A stretch of 64,000 nucleotides of DNA. Origin: an uncultured Sulfitobacter sp. GTDB taxonomy: Bacteria; Pseudomonadota; Alphaproteobacteria; Rhodobacterales; Rhodobacteraceae. A program made the translations under genes and the position numbers. The number at the start of each line of letters is the position of its first letter. Position 1 is the first letter of the stretch. The notes below the pieces were generated by a model, which saw only the letters and a program-made list of their open reading frames with translations, had not been told where the DNA came from and made no database searches. The DNA is taken from assembly GCA_937928635.1 (NCBI GenBank), contig CALFWM010000024.1:1-64000 (forward strand), in the 5' to 3' direction. Below, piece by piece: positions 43,240 through 52,402 of the stretch.

Positions 43240-45942
43240 TTATTCTGCTGCGATCGCATCGGTTTTGGCAAGGTCGCGCAGGACGTAATGCAGCACGCCG
43301 CCGTGTTCGATGTATTCAATCTCAATGGCTGTATCAATGCGGCATTTGATCTGGATTTCTTTCACTGTGCCGTCGCCCATGGTGATGGTGCAGGGCACGG
43401 TCTGCAACGGCTGGATTGTGTCCAGGCCAGAGATGGACACCGTTTCATCCCCTGTCAGACCCAGTGATTTGCGGCTGTCGCCCCCGGTGAACTCAAACGG
43501 GATCACGCCCATGCCCACAAGGTTGGAGCGGTGGATGCGCTCAAAGCTCTCGGCAATCACGGCCTTGACGCCCAGTAGCGCCGTGCCTTTGGCCGCCCAG
43601 TCGCGGCTAGACCCCGCGCCATATTGCTCGCCGCCAAAAATCACCAGCGGCGTGCCGTTTCCCTGATGGGCCATTGCGGCGTCAAAGATCGACGTTTGCT
43701 TGCCATCTGGTCCCTTTGTGTAGCCGCCCTCGACACCGTCCAGCATTTCGTTCTTGATACGAATGTTGGCGAATGTGCCGCGCATCATCACCTCGTGGTT
43801 GCCACGGCGCGACCCGTAAGAGTTAAACTCGCGCGGCTGCACCTGACGTTCGGACAGATAGGTCCCGGCGGGGGAGCTTTGGGCAAATGAACCGGCAGGC
43901 GAGATATGGTCGGTGGTGATCATGTCCCCCAAAAGCGCCAGCACCTTGGCCCCCTCGATGTTGGTGATCACGCCCGGCTCCTTGCCCATCCCCTGGAAAT
44001 AGGGTGGGTTCTGGATATAGGTCGAGGTCGGCGGCCAGTCATAGGTCTGGCTGTCCGGCGTCTGCACATCCTGCCATTTGTCGTCGCCCTTAAAGACGTC
44101 CGCATATTTGGTCTGGAACGCCTCGCGGGTGACAGTTAGCTCAACCAGCTCAGCGACTTCTTGGGTGGAGGGCCAGATGTCTTTCAGGTAGACATCGTTG
44201 CCGTCTTTGTCCTGACCAATGGCGTCAGTGGCCAGGTTGATGTCGAGCGTGCCTGCCAGCGCGTAGGCCACCACCAGCGGCGGTGAGGCGAGGTAGTTGG
44301 CGCGTACATCAGGGCTGATGCGCCCCTCAAAGTTGCGATTGCCCGACAGCACCGATGTCGCTACCAGATCACCATCTGCGATGGCTTTGGAAAGCTCCGG
44401 CTGGATCGGGCCGGAGTTGCCGATACAGGTCGTGCAGCCGTAGCCGACAAGGTTAAAGCCAATCTTATCAAGGTCTTCCTGCAGGCCGGCGGCCTCCAGA
44501 TAGGCGCTGACAACCTGCGAGCCGGGGGCCAGTGACGTCTTGACCCAAGGTTTGCGATCCATGCCCAAGGCAGCGGCCTTGCGCGCCACAAGACCCGCGC
44601 CGATCATCACATAAGGGTTGGAGGTGTTGGTGCAGGAGGTGATCGAGGCGATCACAACCTTGCCGCTCTCCATGGTGTAATCTTCGCCCTCAACAGCAAC
44701 TTCTTTGCCCATGGGACGTTTGAACGTTTCTTCCATTTCGCGGCGGAACGCACTCTGGCCTTGGGTCAATGCCACATAGTCCTGCGGACGTTTGGGGCCG
44801 GAAATCGCAGGTACGATGGTGGCCATATCAAGGTGCAGCGTGTCCGTGTAGATCGGCGCATAATCATCGCCGCGCCAGAAACCGTTTTCTTTAGCATAGG
44901 CCTCCACCAATGCGATGCGGTCAAGATCGCGGCCCGTGGTTTTGAGATAGCGCAGGGTTTCGTTATCTACCGGGAAGAAACCACAGGTGGCACCGTATTC
45001 AGGCGCCATATTGGCGATGGTAGCGCGGTCTGCCAGCGGCAGGCGGTTCAGACCCTCACCGTAGAATTCAACAAATTTGCCAACCACACCTTTTTCGCGC
45101 AGCATTTCGACCACTTTCAACACGAGGTCGGTGCCGGTTGTGCCCTCCACCATGGAACCGGTCAGTTCAAAGCCGATGACCTCGGGGATCAGCATCGAAA
45201 TCGGCTGACCCAGCATCGCGGCCTCGGCTTCAATCCCGCCAACGCCCCAGCCCAGTACCGCAGCACCGTTGACCATCGTGGTGTGGCTGTCTGTACCCAC
45301 CAGCGTGTCGGGGTAGGCGACCTCATCACCGTGCTGATCCTTGTCGGTCCAGACGGTTTGGGACAGGTATTCAAGGTTTACCTGGTGGCAGATGCCGGTG
45401 CCGGGGGGCACCACGCGGAAGTTGTTAAATGCCGACTGGCCCCACTTGAGGAAGGTGTAGCGTTCAATGTTGCGTTCATACTCGCGGTCCACATTCATCT
45501 GAAACGCGCGCGGATTGCCAAATTCGTCGATCATCACGGAGTGGTCGATGACCAGATCAACGGGGTTCAGTGGGTTGATCTTTTCTGCGTCACCACCCAA
45601 GGCCACAATACCATCACGCATCGCGGCAAGGTCCACAACCGCTGGCACACCGGTGAAATCCTGCATCAGCACGCGGGCCGGGCGGTAGGCGATCTCGCGT
45701 GGGTTCTTGCCCCCCTTGGCCCCCCATTCGGCAAAGGCCTTGATGTCGTCCACGGTGACCGTTTTGCCATCTTCAAAACGCAGCATGTTTTCCAACACAA
45801 CTTTCAACGCGGCCGGCAGGTTTGAAAAATCGCCTAATCCCGCGGCCTGTGCGGCTGGAATCGAGTAATAGGCAACCGAGGTGCCGTTTACGTCAATTGT
45901 CTTGCGTGTCTTGGCCGTGTCCTGTCCGACTGTGATGGTCAT
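43240..45942 (-). CDS. acnA: Aconitate hydratase A
   Basis: A 900-residue TCA-cycle enzyme, cytosolic type, converting citrate to isocitrate. Conserved segments: DFTGVPAVVDLAAMRD, LGTDSHTTM (as VGTDSHTTMVNG), and the Fe-S cysteines in ITSCTNTSNP and GYGCTTCIGNSG. The swivel domain has GSRRGNHEVMMRG and GAGSSRDWAAKG. The gene is monocistronic, with a terminator behind it. A pair of GTATAC half-sites lies in its upstream region. Confidence 0.96.
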   Translation of the reverse strand: MTITVGQDTAKTRKTIDVNGTSVAYYSIPAAQAAGLGDFSNLPAALKVVLENMLRFEDGKTVTVDDIKAFAEWGAKGGKNPREIAYRPARVLMQDFTGVPAVVDLAAMRDGIVALGGDAEKINPLNPVDLVIDHSVMIDEFGNPRAFQMNVDREYERNIERYTFLKWGQSAFNNFRVVPPGTGICHQVNLEYLSQTVWTDKDQHGDEVAYPDTLVGTDSHTTMVNGAAVLGWGVGGIEAEAAMLGQPISMLIPEVIGFELTGSMVEGTTGTDLVLKVVEMLREKGVVGKFVEFYGEGLNRLPLADRATIANMAPEYGATCGFFPVDNETLRYLKTTGRDLDRIALVEAYAKENGFWRGDDYAPIYTDTLHLDMATIVPAISGPKRPQDYVALTQGQSAFRREMEETFKRPMGKEVAVEGEDYTMESGKVVIASITSCTNTSNPYVMIGAGLVARKAAALGMDRKPWVKTSLAPGSQVVSAYLEAAGLQEDLDKIGFNLVGYGCTTCIGNSGPIQPELSKAIADGDLVATSVLSGNRNFEGRISPDVRANYLASPPLVVAYALAGTLDINLATDAIGQDKDGNDVYLKDIWPSTQEVAELVELTVTREAFQTKYADVFKGDDKWQDVQTPDSQTYDWPPTSTYIQNPPYFQGMGKEPGVITNIEGAKVLALLGDMITTDHISPAGSFAQSSPAGTYLSERQVQPREFNSYGSRRGNHEVMMRGTFANIRIKNEMLDGVEGGYTKGPDGKQTSIFDAAMAHQGNGTPLVIFGGEQYGAGSSRDWAAKGTALLGVKAVIAESFERIHRSNLVGMGVIPFEFTGGDSRKSLGLTGDETVSISGLDTIQPLQTVPCTITMGDGTVKEIQIKCRIDTAIEIEYIEHGGVLHYVLRDLAKTDAIAAE

Positions 45943-46035
45943 GGTAATTCCCTTACTGATGCCTGGTGCTTCTGATGGGTAAATGGCACTTCATGTGCCC
46001 GGATTCAACCTGTTCGACGGCGCTTTAACAGTTTT

Positions 46036-46051
46036 GTATACTGTTGTATAC
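46036..46051. promoter_or_regulatory. Paired GTATAC half-sites
   Basis: GTATAC occurs at 46036-46041 and 46046-46051, ten bases apart, each itself palindromic. This is between acnA (minus) and the DUF1223 gene (plus). One helical turn of spacing suggests a cooperative or dimeric regulator site. Confidence 0.4.
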
Positions 46052-46173
46052 CGCAATGCGTCTCAAAAAGACGTCACCTTGGGATATCAAACTCTCAAGA
46101 AACGTTGATTGGTCATTTCAGATGCTTCCCGATACAACATAGGCTAAGCCAGCGTACTCTTTTGGGACATCTT

Positions 46174-46872
46174 ATGAAACATCTCCTTGTCACTGCCTTT
46201 GCTGCTGCCATCAGCCTTACAACGCCGATTGCTGCACAAGATAACCCGGTGGTTGTAGAACTGTACACCTCACAGGGATGCTCCAGTTGCCCCCCGGCGG
46301 ATAAAATCCTGCACGAAATTGCCGGGCGTGACGACGTGATCGCGCTGGCGCTGCATGTTGATTATTGGGATTATATCGGCTGGAAAGACCCTTTTGGCAA
46401 TCCGGCGCACGCGGACCGCCAGCGGGCCTATGCACGTGCCAGCGGGCGGCGCACGATTTACACACCGGAAATGGTGGTTCACGGTCAGACTGATATTGTC
46501 GGGGCCAAGCCGATGAAACTGGCCGAAGCGATCTCCAAATACGCGCAGATGTCTCCCAAAGTTGACCTGAATATCTCGCGGGAGGGTGATCAGCTGCTGA
46601 TTTCGGCTGAAGCGCTTGGTGCGCTGGGTGGTCCGATGGACGTGCATATGCTGCGCTACACCCCCCTACAAACCACGCAGATCAAGCGTGGCGAAAACCG
46701 CGGGCGGACGTATGACTATGCCAATGTCGTGGACAGCTGGACAGAGCTTGCCACCTGGGACGGCGCCAGCTCGCTGCAATTGCAGGCCGAAGTGACGGGT
46801 GATTTGCCCTCTGTTGTGATCATTCAGGGGCAGAACGCAGGCCCGATCGTGGCGGCCGCCCGGCTCAGGTAA
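46174..46872 (+). CDS. DUF1223 thioredoxin-fold protein, exported
   Basis: A 232-residue protein with a signal peptide (MKHLLVTAFAAAISLTTPIAAQ). The core is DUF1223: VVELYTSQGCSSCPPADKIL with a CSSC pair, HVDYWDYIGWKDPFG, and RTIYTPEMVVHGQ. The CxxC in a thioredoxin-like fold suggests redox activity. The ATG at 46174 gives the signal peptide; longer starts do not. Confidence 0.88.
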   Translation: MKHLLVTAFAAAISLTTPIAAQDNPVVVELYTSQGCSSCPPADKILHEIAGRDDVIALALHVDYWDYIGWKDPFGNPAHADRQRAYARASGRRTIYTPEMVVHGQTDIVGAKPMKLAEAISKYAQMSPKVDLNISREGDQLLISAEALGALGGPMDVHMLRYTPLQTTQIKRGENRGRTYDYANVVDSWTELATWDGASSLQLQAEVTGDLPSVVIIQGQNAGPIVAAARLR

Positions 46873-46897
46873 TCGCCTGAAGACCAAACAGTATTTT

Positions 46898-46924
46898 CCG
46901 GGCGCCAAATCGGGGCCCGGTTTT
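46898..46924 (+). terminator. Intrinsic terminator of DUF1223 gene
   Basis: CCGGGC / GCCCGG stem with an 11-base loop, followed by TTTT. It lies 25 bases past the stop. Confidence 0.6.
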
Positions 46925-47059
46925 CTGTACTGTCGTAAATTTCGCAGGGAGAAACAGTGCTGATACACTGCTGATAGCGCCTGCCGAAATGCCAGAAACA
47001 TCACGTATCACGTTATTTGAATGTCGCCATAGGCATTCGCGCGGGCCGGGGGGGCGACG

Positions 47060-48127
47060 CTACTCGGGCTCTTCTTCTGCGACCAACAGCAGATCGCCTT
47101 TGGCCTCCATCTCGCGGATGGTGGTGACCACATCTTGCATCGCGTCTTCGGCATCTGCCGGTTTGACAGTGCCCGCTTCCCCGATTTCTTCGCGCAACTG
47201 ATCGGCCATGCGCCCTGACATGTTTTCGAGGATGAACTCCATTGATTTTTCAAACCCAGCCGCTGTGGCCCCGGCCAATGCGATGACAAGACGATCCTGA
47301 TCAACTTCGCGAATAACCTTGGGAATATCGCGCGCTGCAATGCGCCCGGGAATGTTGGCAAATGTAAAGATTGCCTTGCGCACGGCGGTGGCAAAACCCT
47401 GGTCCTTTTCATCAAGGCCGGTCAGGACATCATCGCGGGTGACGGAGGTGGATGAATTAAGAATCGCGCCCACCCGCTCCACCGGACCTTCGTCAAAGGC
47501 GGCGAGTGGTGTGGCGTCAAGTTGTGCGGCCAATGACAAGCCAATACGGTCTACTGCATCTGGGGTCACCGCAGACGTCAGGGACACAGCGTAGGTGATG
47601 CGCCGCGCCTCTGGGCCGGGCAACATGCCAAGGAGCGTTGCGGAAGTGGCGACCGGCAATTTGGACAGCATCACCGCAGCCACTTCCGTACTTTCCGTGG
47701 TCAGGATGGGCAGCAGGGTTTCCGTGCTCATCCCCGACAGGCGTTCCCAGGGATCGCCTGCCTGCCTTACGCCCGCCTCCTTGCGCAAACGCTCTGCCGT
47801 CTGGCGGCTGATTTTGCCGTCAAGCGCGGACAGGGCACCGGCAATCCCCCCGGGAAAGGACAGACCAATACGCGAGACTTCTTCTGCGAATTCTTCGACA
47901 ACGGCGTCAACAATGTCGCGGTCCACCACCCGCATCGACCCCATCTGCTGGGTCAGGCGTGCCTGCAACTCATCGGGCAGTTCCTCCAGCGGAATATCTG
48001 CGCCCTCATTCAGCAAAAGGCGCACGACGATGGCTGCCTTTGCCCGCCGCGACAACGTCACGAGAACGCCGCCATCTGCGGGGGCAGGCAGCGGCGCAAT
48101 TTGGCCAACAGGCACCATACTGGTCAT
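47060..48127 (-). CDS. fliG: Divergent flagellar motor switch protein FliG
   Basis: A 355-residue FliG-like rotor protein. The N-terminal domain (LSRRAKAAIVVRLLLNEGADI), the middle domain and the C-terminal torque domain (IREVDQDRLVIALAGA, NMSGRMADQLREEIG) all align. The EHPQ motif of the middle domain is ESTE here. Compared with E. coli torque residues, Lys264 is Ala, Asp288/Asp289 are Glu/Glu, and Arg297 is Lys; Arg281 is kept. No other flagellar gene is adjacent. It lies 59 bases after a TPR gene on the same strand. It may be a true but divergent FliG or a paralogue. Confidence 0.82.
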   Translation of the reverse strand: MTSMVPVGQIAPLPAPADGGVLVTLSRRAKAAIVVRLLLNEGADIPLEELPDELQARLTQQMGSMRVVDRDIVDAVVEEFAEEVSRIGLSFPGGIAGALSALDGKISRQTAERLRKEAGVRQAGDPWERLSGMSTETLLPILTTESTEVAAVMLSKLPVATSATLLGMLPGPEARRITYAVSLTSAVTPDAVDRIGLSLAAQLDATPLAAFDEGPVERVGAILNSSTSVTRDDVLTGLDEKDQGFATAVRKAIFTFANIPGRIAARDIPKVIREVDQDRLVIALAGATAAGFEKSMEFILENMSGRMADQLREEIGEAGTVKPADAEDAMQDVVTTIREMEAKGDLLLVAEEEPE

Positions 48128-48186
48128 CTTCGCACGTCCCCCGATCCGGTTGGCAGTGTTCTGACACGGAAATGTGAAAAAGTGGT

Positions 48187-48702
48187 TTAGTAGTTGAAGG
48201 TATGGCCCGTCGCGATTGCCGTGCGCAAAGATGCTTCTGCCCAGGTGCCTGACCCGCCGTGGGCGCGGATGGCGCGCAGCTGGGCAAGGGCATCCGCCAC
48301 TTTACCTTCTTCCACCAGACCCTGACCCATGTAGGAGCGGGCCAGAATGTTGGCCGGGTTTACAGCCAGCGCCTGCTGATAATAGTCCATGGCGATGTCT
48401 GCCTGGCCCATTTTACGGTGCGTAAAGCCAAGATACGTCAGGGTGCGGTCATCTTCTTGTGGCATAACCGCCAGAATGACCTGTGCATCGCTGTAGCGGC
48501 CTGCGTAGGCCAGTTCACGCACGCTTTCATAAAGTGTATCTGTGTCCAGATGGCTTTCAGCCTGAATGCAGGATTTCGCTTTTTTGTCATACACATACCC
48601 TTTTTCGCACTTTGGCTTTTTGGGTGTGTCATCACCGCCCCCGGCAGCGTGGGCAGCGCCAAAGGGCAGGGTGAAAGCGGCGGCAAGGGCGAGATATTTC
48701 AT
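48187..48702 (-). CDS. Exported TPR protein with Cys-knot-like motif
   Basis: A 171-residue protein with a signal peptide (MKYLALAAAFTLPFGAAHA). A short segment with C-x2-G-x2-Y-D-x5-C (CEKGYVYDKKAKSC) follows. Then TPR-like repeats: ELAYAGRYSDAQVILAVM, THRKMGQADIAMDYYQQALAVNP and GLVEEGKVADALAQLRAI. It lies upstream of fliG and may be co-transcribed. The Cys motif recurs in the small gene at 48914. Confidence 0.75.
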   Translation of the reverse strand: MKYLALAAAFTLPFGAAHAAGGGDDTPKKPKCEKGYVYDKKAKSCIQAESHLDTDTLYESVRELAYAGRYSDAQVILAVMPQEDDRTLTYLGFTHRKMGQADIAMDYYQQALAVNPANILARSYMGQGLVEEGKVADALAQLRAIRAHGGSGTWAEASLRTAIATGHTFNY

Positions 48703-48856
48703 CGAAGTTCTCCTGTAAAGGTGTAGTCGGGGTCGTCTGAGATGTTAACCCGCAAGGTGTCTTGTTTATTCATGCGGCTTTCGAATTATTTTCTAAGGAG
48801 TTAACGCGCAACACCGCAAATGGTTGCATTTAAATTGGGAAAGAATGCCAGCAAGC

Positions 48857-48887
48857 AAAAAGCCGCCCTTGGCAAAAGGCGGCTTTT
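48857..48887 (-). terminator. Intrinsic terminator
   Basis: AAAAGCCGCC / GGCGGCTTTT stem with an 11-base loop, downstream of the small exported protein gene on the minus strand. Confidence 0.75.
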
Positions 48888-48913
48888 GATGCGTCTTTTT
48901 TATAAAAAAGGGA

Positions 48914-49072
48914 TCAGGTGCTGATCGGCAGACAGCTTTGTGTTGTTGTGTCATAAGCAGTGCCTTCAGCGCAGGACATCGCCTGTTTTTGCTTGCTGTG
49001 GTTGCAGCCCATGGCCGCGCCCAGCGTTGGGGCCAGCATCAATGCGGTGACAAGTGCAATCTTCAGTCTCAT
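48914..49072 (-). CDS. Small exported Cys-motif protein
   Basis: A 52-residue protein with a signal-like N-terminus (MRLKIALVTALMLAPTLGAA) and the motif CAEGTAYDTTTQSC (C-x2-G-x2-Y-D-x5-C), identical in spacing to that in the TPR protein at 48187. An AAGGAG site lies seven bases before the ATG, so 49072 is the likely start. The function is unknown. It lies between purB and the TPR gene. Confidence 0.65.
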   Translation of the reverse strand: MRLKIALVTALMLAPTLGAAMGCNHSKQKQAMSCAEGTAYDTTTQSCLPIST

Positions 49073-49160
49073 GATCTTACTCCTTTGCTTGCGTGCGAAC
49101 GGTATCCCATTTTCCAGAAAAATCAAACCCTGCGTGCGTTTGCGGTTTGAAATGCCCGCG

Positions 49161-50465
49161 CTACGCTCCGAATACCCGGGCAAAGATCGTGTCGACATGT
49201 TTCGTGTGATAGCCAAGGTCGAACTTTTCTTCGATCTCTTCTGCGCTCAGGGCTTTCAGAACATCCGCATCCGCCAGCAGTTCGGTTTTGAAATCCTTGC
49301 CTTCTTCCCAGACCTTCATCGCGTTGCGCTGCACCAGCTTGTAACTGTCCTCGCGGCTGACACCGGCTTGGGTCAGGGCCAGCAAGACGCGCTGAGACAT
49401 CACCAACCCGCTGAACTTGTTCATATTCGTCAGCATGTTTTCAGGATAGATCAGCATCTTGTCGATCACGCCGGTCAGGCGGTGCAGGGCGAAATCAAGG
49501 GTGATGGTCGTATCAGGACCAATTGCGCGCTCAACGGAGGAATGCGAGATATCGCGTTCGTGCCAAAGGGTGACATTTTCCATTGCCGGGATCACAGCCA
49601 TGCGCACAGTGCGCGCCAGACCCGTCAGGTTTTCCGTCAGGATCGGGTTTTTCTTATGCGGCATCGCAGAGGAGCCTTTTTGCCCGGCAGAGAAAAACTC
49701 TGCCCCCTCCAGCACTTCGGTGCGTTGCATGTGGCGCACTTCGGTGGCGATGTTTTCAATGGAACTGGCCACCACACCCAAAGTGGCAAAGAAGGCGGCG
49801 TGCCGGTCGCGCGGGATCACCTGTGTGCTGATGGGTTCGGGGGTGAGGCCAAGCGCGGCGCACACGTGTTCTTCGATGGCGGGATCAATATTGGCAAACG
49901 TCCCCACTGCCCCGGAGATTGCGCCGGTGGCAACTTCCTCGCGGGCCGTGCGCAGGCGGGTGAGGTTGCGGTCCATCTCGGCGTAAAAGCGCGCAAAGGT
50001 CAGGCCCATCGTGGTGGGTTCGGCGTGGATGCCGTGGCTGCGGCCCACGCGCAGGGTGTTTTTATGCTCCAACGCGCGGCGTTTGAGGGCAGCGAGCAGC
50101 AGTTGGATATCCGCGATCAGAATGTCCGCCGCACGGGTCAGCTGCACATTGAAACAGGTGTCGAGCACGTCCGAAGAGGTCATCCCCTGATGCACAAAGC
50201 GCGCCTCCTCGGACCCGACATGTTCCGCCAGATGGGTCAGAAAGGCGATGACGTCATGTTTGGTGACCGCCTCGATTTCGTCAATCCGGGCGACATCAAA
50301 TTCCACATCCTTGGCCTTCCAGACCGCATCGGCGTTTTCGCGCGGTATCACGCCCAGATTGGCCATGGCTTCGCAGGCGTGGGCCTCGATCTCGTACCAG
50401 ATGCGAAACTTTGTGGCGGGCGACCAGATCGCAACCATGTCAGGGCGGGAATAGCGGGGGATCAT
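49161..50465 (-). CDS. purB: Adenylosuccinate lyase
   Basis: A 434-residue purine-biosynthesis enzyme that releases fumarate from SAICAR and adenylosuccinate. It opens MIPRYSRPDM and has VHQGMTSSDVLDT, the catalytic-loop signature GSSAMPHKKNPILTENL (about residue 264), and SHSSVERAIGPD. The length is normal. The gene is monocistronic or is followed by the small exported protein gene. Confidence 0.96.
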   Translation of the reverse strand: MIPRYSRPDMVAIWSPATKFRIWYEIEAHACEAMANLGVIPRENADAVWKAKDVEFDVARIDEIEAVTKHDVIAFLTHLAEHVGSEEARFVHQGMTSSDVLDTCFNVQLTRAADILIADIQLLLAALKRRALEHKNTLRVGRSHGIHAEPTTMGLTFARFYAEMDRNLTRLRTAREEVATGAISGAVGTFANIDPAIEEHVCAALGLTPEPISTQVIPRDRHAAFFATLGVVASSIENIATEVRHMQRTEVLEGAEFFSAGQKGSSAMPHKKNPILTENLTGLARTVRMAVIPAMENVTLWHERDISHSSVERAIGPDTTITLDFALHRLTGVIDKMLIYPENMLTNMNKFSGLVMSQRVLLALTQAGVSREDSYKLVQRNAMKVWEEGKDFKTELLADADVLKALSAEEIEEKFDLGYHTKHVDTIFARVFGA

Positions 50466-50549
50466 GGAGGTTCACCTTTTTGTGACTGTTTTTGGGGTCA
50501 GGGGCGCAATAGACTGATGGCTGCCTGAGAACAAGTGAGGAGCGGTGCC

Positions 50550-50894
50550 ATGCGTTATATCATTCTGGCCAGCGTGATGGCGCTGCCCTTGCCGCTGGTG
50601 GCGCAGGAGGGGCCGTGGGTTGCCTTGACCGGGGCGGAGATCAAAGAGGCGCTGAGCGAGCGGACGTTGAAATTTAGCAGCGCCACGCAAAAATTCTATG
50701 CCTCTGGCAAGACATTGTATGACTCGGGTCGGCCCTCCTGGGGGTATTGGCGTGTTGAGGGGGATGCCTATTGCAGCCAATGGCCGCCAAATGATTTGTG
50801 GACCTGCTATGGCATGGATCGCAGGGCGGGTATGGTGCGGTTTGTGGGGGAGCGGGATGACGTCACCGAGGGTGTCTATGTAGATCAGGAGTAA
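50550..50894 (+). CDS. Exported hypothetical protein
   Basis: A 114-residue protein with a signal peptide (MRYIILASVMALPLPLVAQ). The mature part contains TGAEIKEALSERTLKF, SGRPSWGYWRVEGDAYCSQ and DLWTCYGMD, with two cysteines that probably pair. The pattern looks like a conserved small periplasmic protein, but no named family is recognised. AGGAG lies upstream of the ATG. Confidence 0.65.
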   Translation: MRYIILASVMALPLPLVAQEGPWVALTGAEIKEALSERTLKFSSATQKFYASGKTLYDSGRPSWGYWRVEGDAYCSQWPPNDLWTCYGMDRRAGMVRFVGERDDVTEGVYVDQE

Positions 50895-50984
50895 TCCAAA
50901 GGAGCGGCTGCGCCGCATTCTGTTTTTGATTTGGCGCTGCGGGCTCACCCAACCGGACAGGGTATCGCGGGTTACGGTGCCTCG

Positions 50985-51036
50985 CCTTTAACCTGAAGCA
51001 TCACCCACCTACGATTCAAGTTTTGGGTAGGACGCT
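50985..51036 (-). repeat. Dispersed two-block repeat, copy B
   Basis: The inverted partner of the repeat at 20569-20657: block 2 at 50985-51002 and block 1 at 51011-51036, with 8 bases between. It lies at the 3' ends of two convergent genes. Confidence 0.6.
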
Positions 51037-52254
51037 TTAGTCGATCAATTCCGTGACAACAATTGAGGCGCGCTCCAGGGTACGGTGCACCGGGCATCTG
51101 TCGGCAATTTCCAACAGACGTTGGCGTTGCTCCGCATCCAGCGGGCCTTTGAGTTTGATTTTGCGCCGCCAGGTGTCGACTTTTTCGCCACTGCTGGTGC
51201 AGCCCGCATCCTGTGCGTGCACTTTGTCATGGCAGATATCGACGGTGATATGGGTCAGGGGCCAATTTTTGCGCCGCGCATACATGCGGATCGTCATCGA
51301 CGTGCAGGCCCCCAACCCCGCAGATAGGAAGCCATAGGGGGACATGCCACGGTTCGTGCCGCCATAGCTTTCGGGCTCATCCGCCAGAACATGGTGCCGC
51401 GCACCTGCGTTGATATCTTGCAAAAAGCCGTCTGTGTCCGCCTCGGACACCCGCACAATCCCCTCGGGCGCGCCGGGGGGCGGGGCGGGGGCCTTGAGCG
51501 GCAGATAGTTTCTGGCCCAAGTGGCGATGACATCCGCCGCATATTCCGCGTCTTTTGCCTTGGTGATCAGGTGGTCCGCGTTGTCCAGCGTGACAAAACT
51601 TTTGGGATGTTTGGCCGCCATAAAGATCGCGCTGGCGTTGTCGATGCTGACAATGCTATCGCGTGGCCCATGCAGCACCAGCAAGGCGGCGTCGAGATTG
51701 GCAATTGCGGGAGAGAGCTCTTCTGCGGCGACGTCTTCGATGAACTGTTTGCCGATTTTGATTGGGCGACCGCCCAGGTTCACCTCGCCAACACCCTTTG
51801 ACATGATTTCCGGCAAGGCTTGCGCAAAATTATGGGTTACATGGCCGGGATCAAACGGTGCGCCCAGGGTGGCCACAGCCTTGACCGCGCTCATCTCGGA
51901 GGCGGCCTTGAGCACCGCCGCACCGCCAAGGGAGTGGCCAATCAACATGCTCGGGGTCATATCCTGCGCCGAAAGGGCGGCACAGGCGGCTTTCAGGTCA
52001 TCCACGTTGGACGTGAATGAGGTGTTTGAAAATTCCCCCTCAGAATGACCCAGACCTGTGAAATCAAAGCGCAAAACAGCGATGCCCATGCCCGAAAGAC
52101 GCCCGGCAATGCGCCGCGCGGCCGGGATGTCTTTGCCACAGGTAAAGCAATGCGCAAAAAGCGCCGTAGACAGATGGGGGCCATCTGGCATGTCCAACCT
52201 TGCCGATAACATGCTGCCGTCATGACCGGGGAAGGTGATGCGTTTGGTGGCCAT
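51037..52254 (-). CDS. Alpha/beta hydrolase-OsmC fusion protein
   Basis: A 405-residue two-domain protein. The N-terminal hydrolase domain (about 1-245) has HCFTCGKD, RFDFTGLGHSEGEF, the nucleophile elbow LIGHSLGGAA and a C-terminal NADHLITK His. The C-terminal OsmC domain (about 270-405) has PYGFLSAGLGACTSMTIRMYARRK, with the redox Cys, and the second Cys in DRCPVHRTLE. OsmC domains reduce organic peroxides. This fusion is known in many proteobacteria; the substrate is unknown. CAGGAGAG precedes the ATG. Confidence 0.88.
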   Translation of the reverse strand: MATKRITFPGHDGSMLSARLDMPDGPHLSTALFAHCFTCGKDIPAARRIAGRLSGMGIAVLRFDFTGLGHSEGEFSNTSFTSNVDDLKAACAALSAQDMTPSMLIGHSLGGAAVLKAASEMSAVKAVATLGAPFDPGHVTHNFAQALPEIMSKGVGEVNLGGRPIKIGKQFIEDVAAEELSPAIANLDAALLVLHGPRDSIVSIDNASAIFMAAKHPKSFVTLDNADHLITKAKDAEYAADVIATWARNYLPLKAPAPPPGAPEGIVRVSEADTDGFLQDINAGARHHVLADEPESYGGTNRGMSPYGFLSAGLGACTSMTIRMYARRKNWPLTHITVDICHDKVHAQDAGCTSSGEKVDTWRRKIKLKGPLDAEQRQRLLEIADRCPVHRTLERASIVVTELID

Positions 52255-52402
52255 TGCGCTCTCCTGTTTTGCCGGCCACAGGGTGGCGGGTCTGGCCCCT
52301 AGTTACAAGACCAGAGTCTCGATTTTCACGGCGGCGTGACAGGGTTTGCGTCCCGGTGTGCCGGGGTGTAGCAAAGACGCTGTGAACCCGTGAGGTGCCC
52401 CC

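Noticed and set aside
44761..45825. Plus-strand open frame across acnA
   Set aside because: It is antisense to the conserved aconitase catalytic region and has no domain.
48960..50528. Long plus-strand open frame (522 codons) across purB
   Set aside because: It is antisense to purB, with shadow-frame composition and no recognisable motif.
52330..52402. A riboswitch before the trans-sulfuration enzyme gene
   Set aside because: Only a short CCCGG/CCGGG hairpin is visible. No SAM or SAH riboswitch core could be matched.
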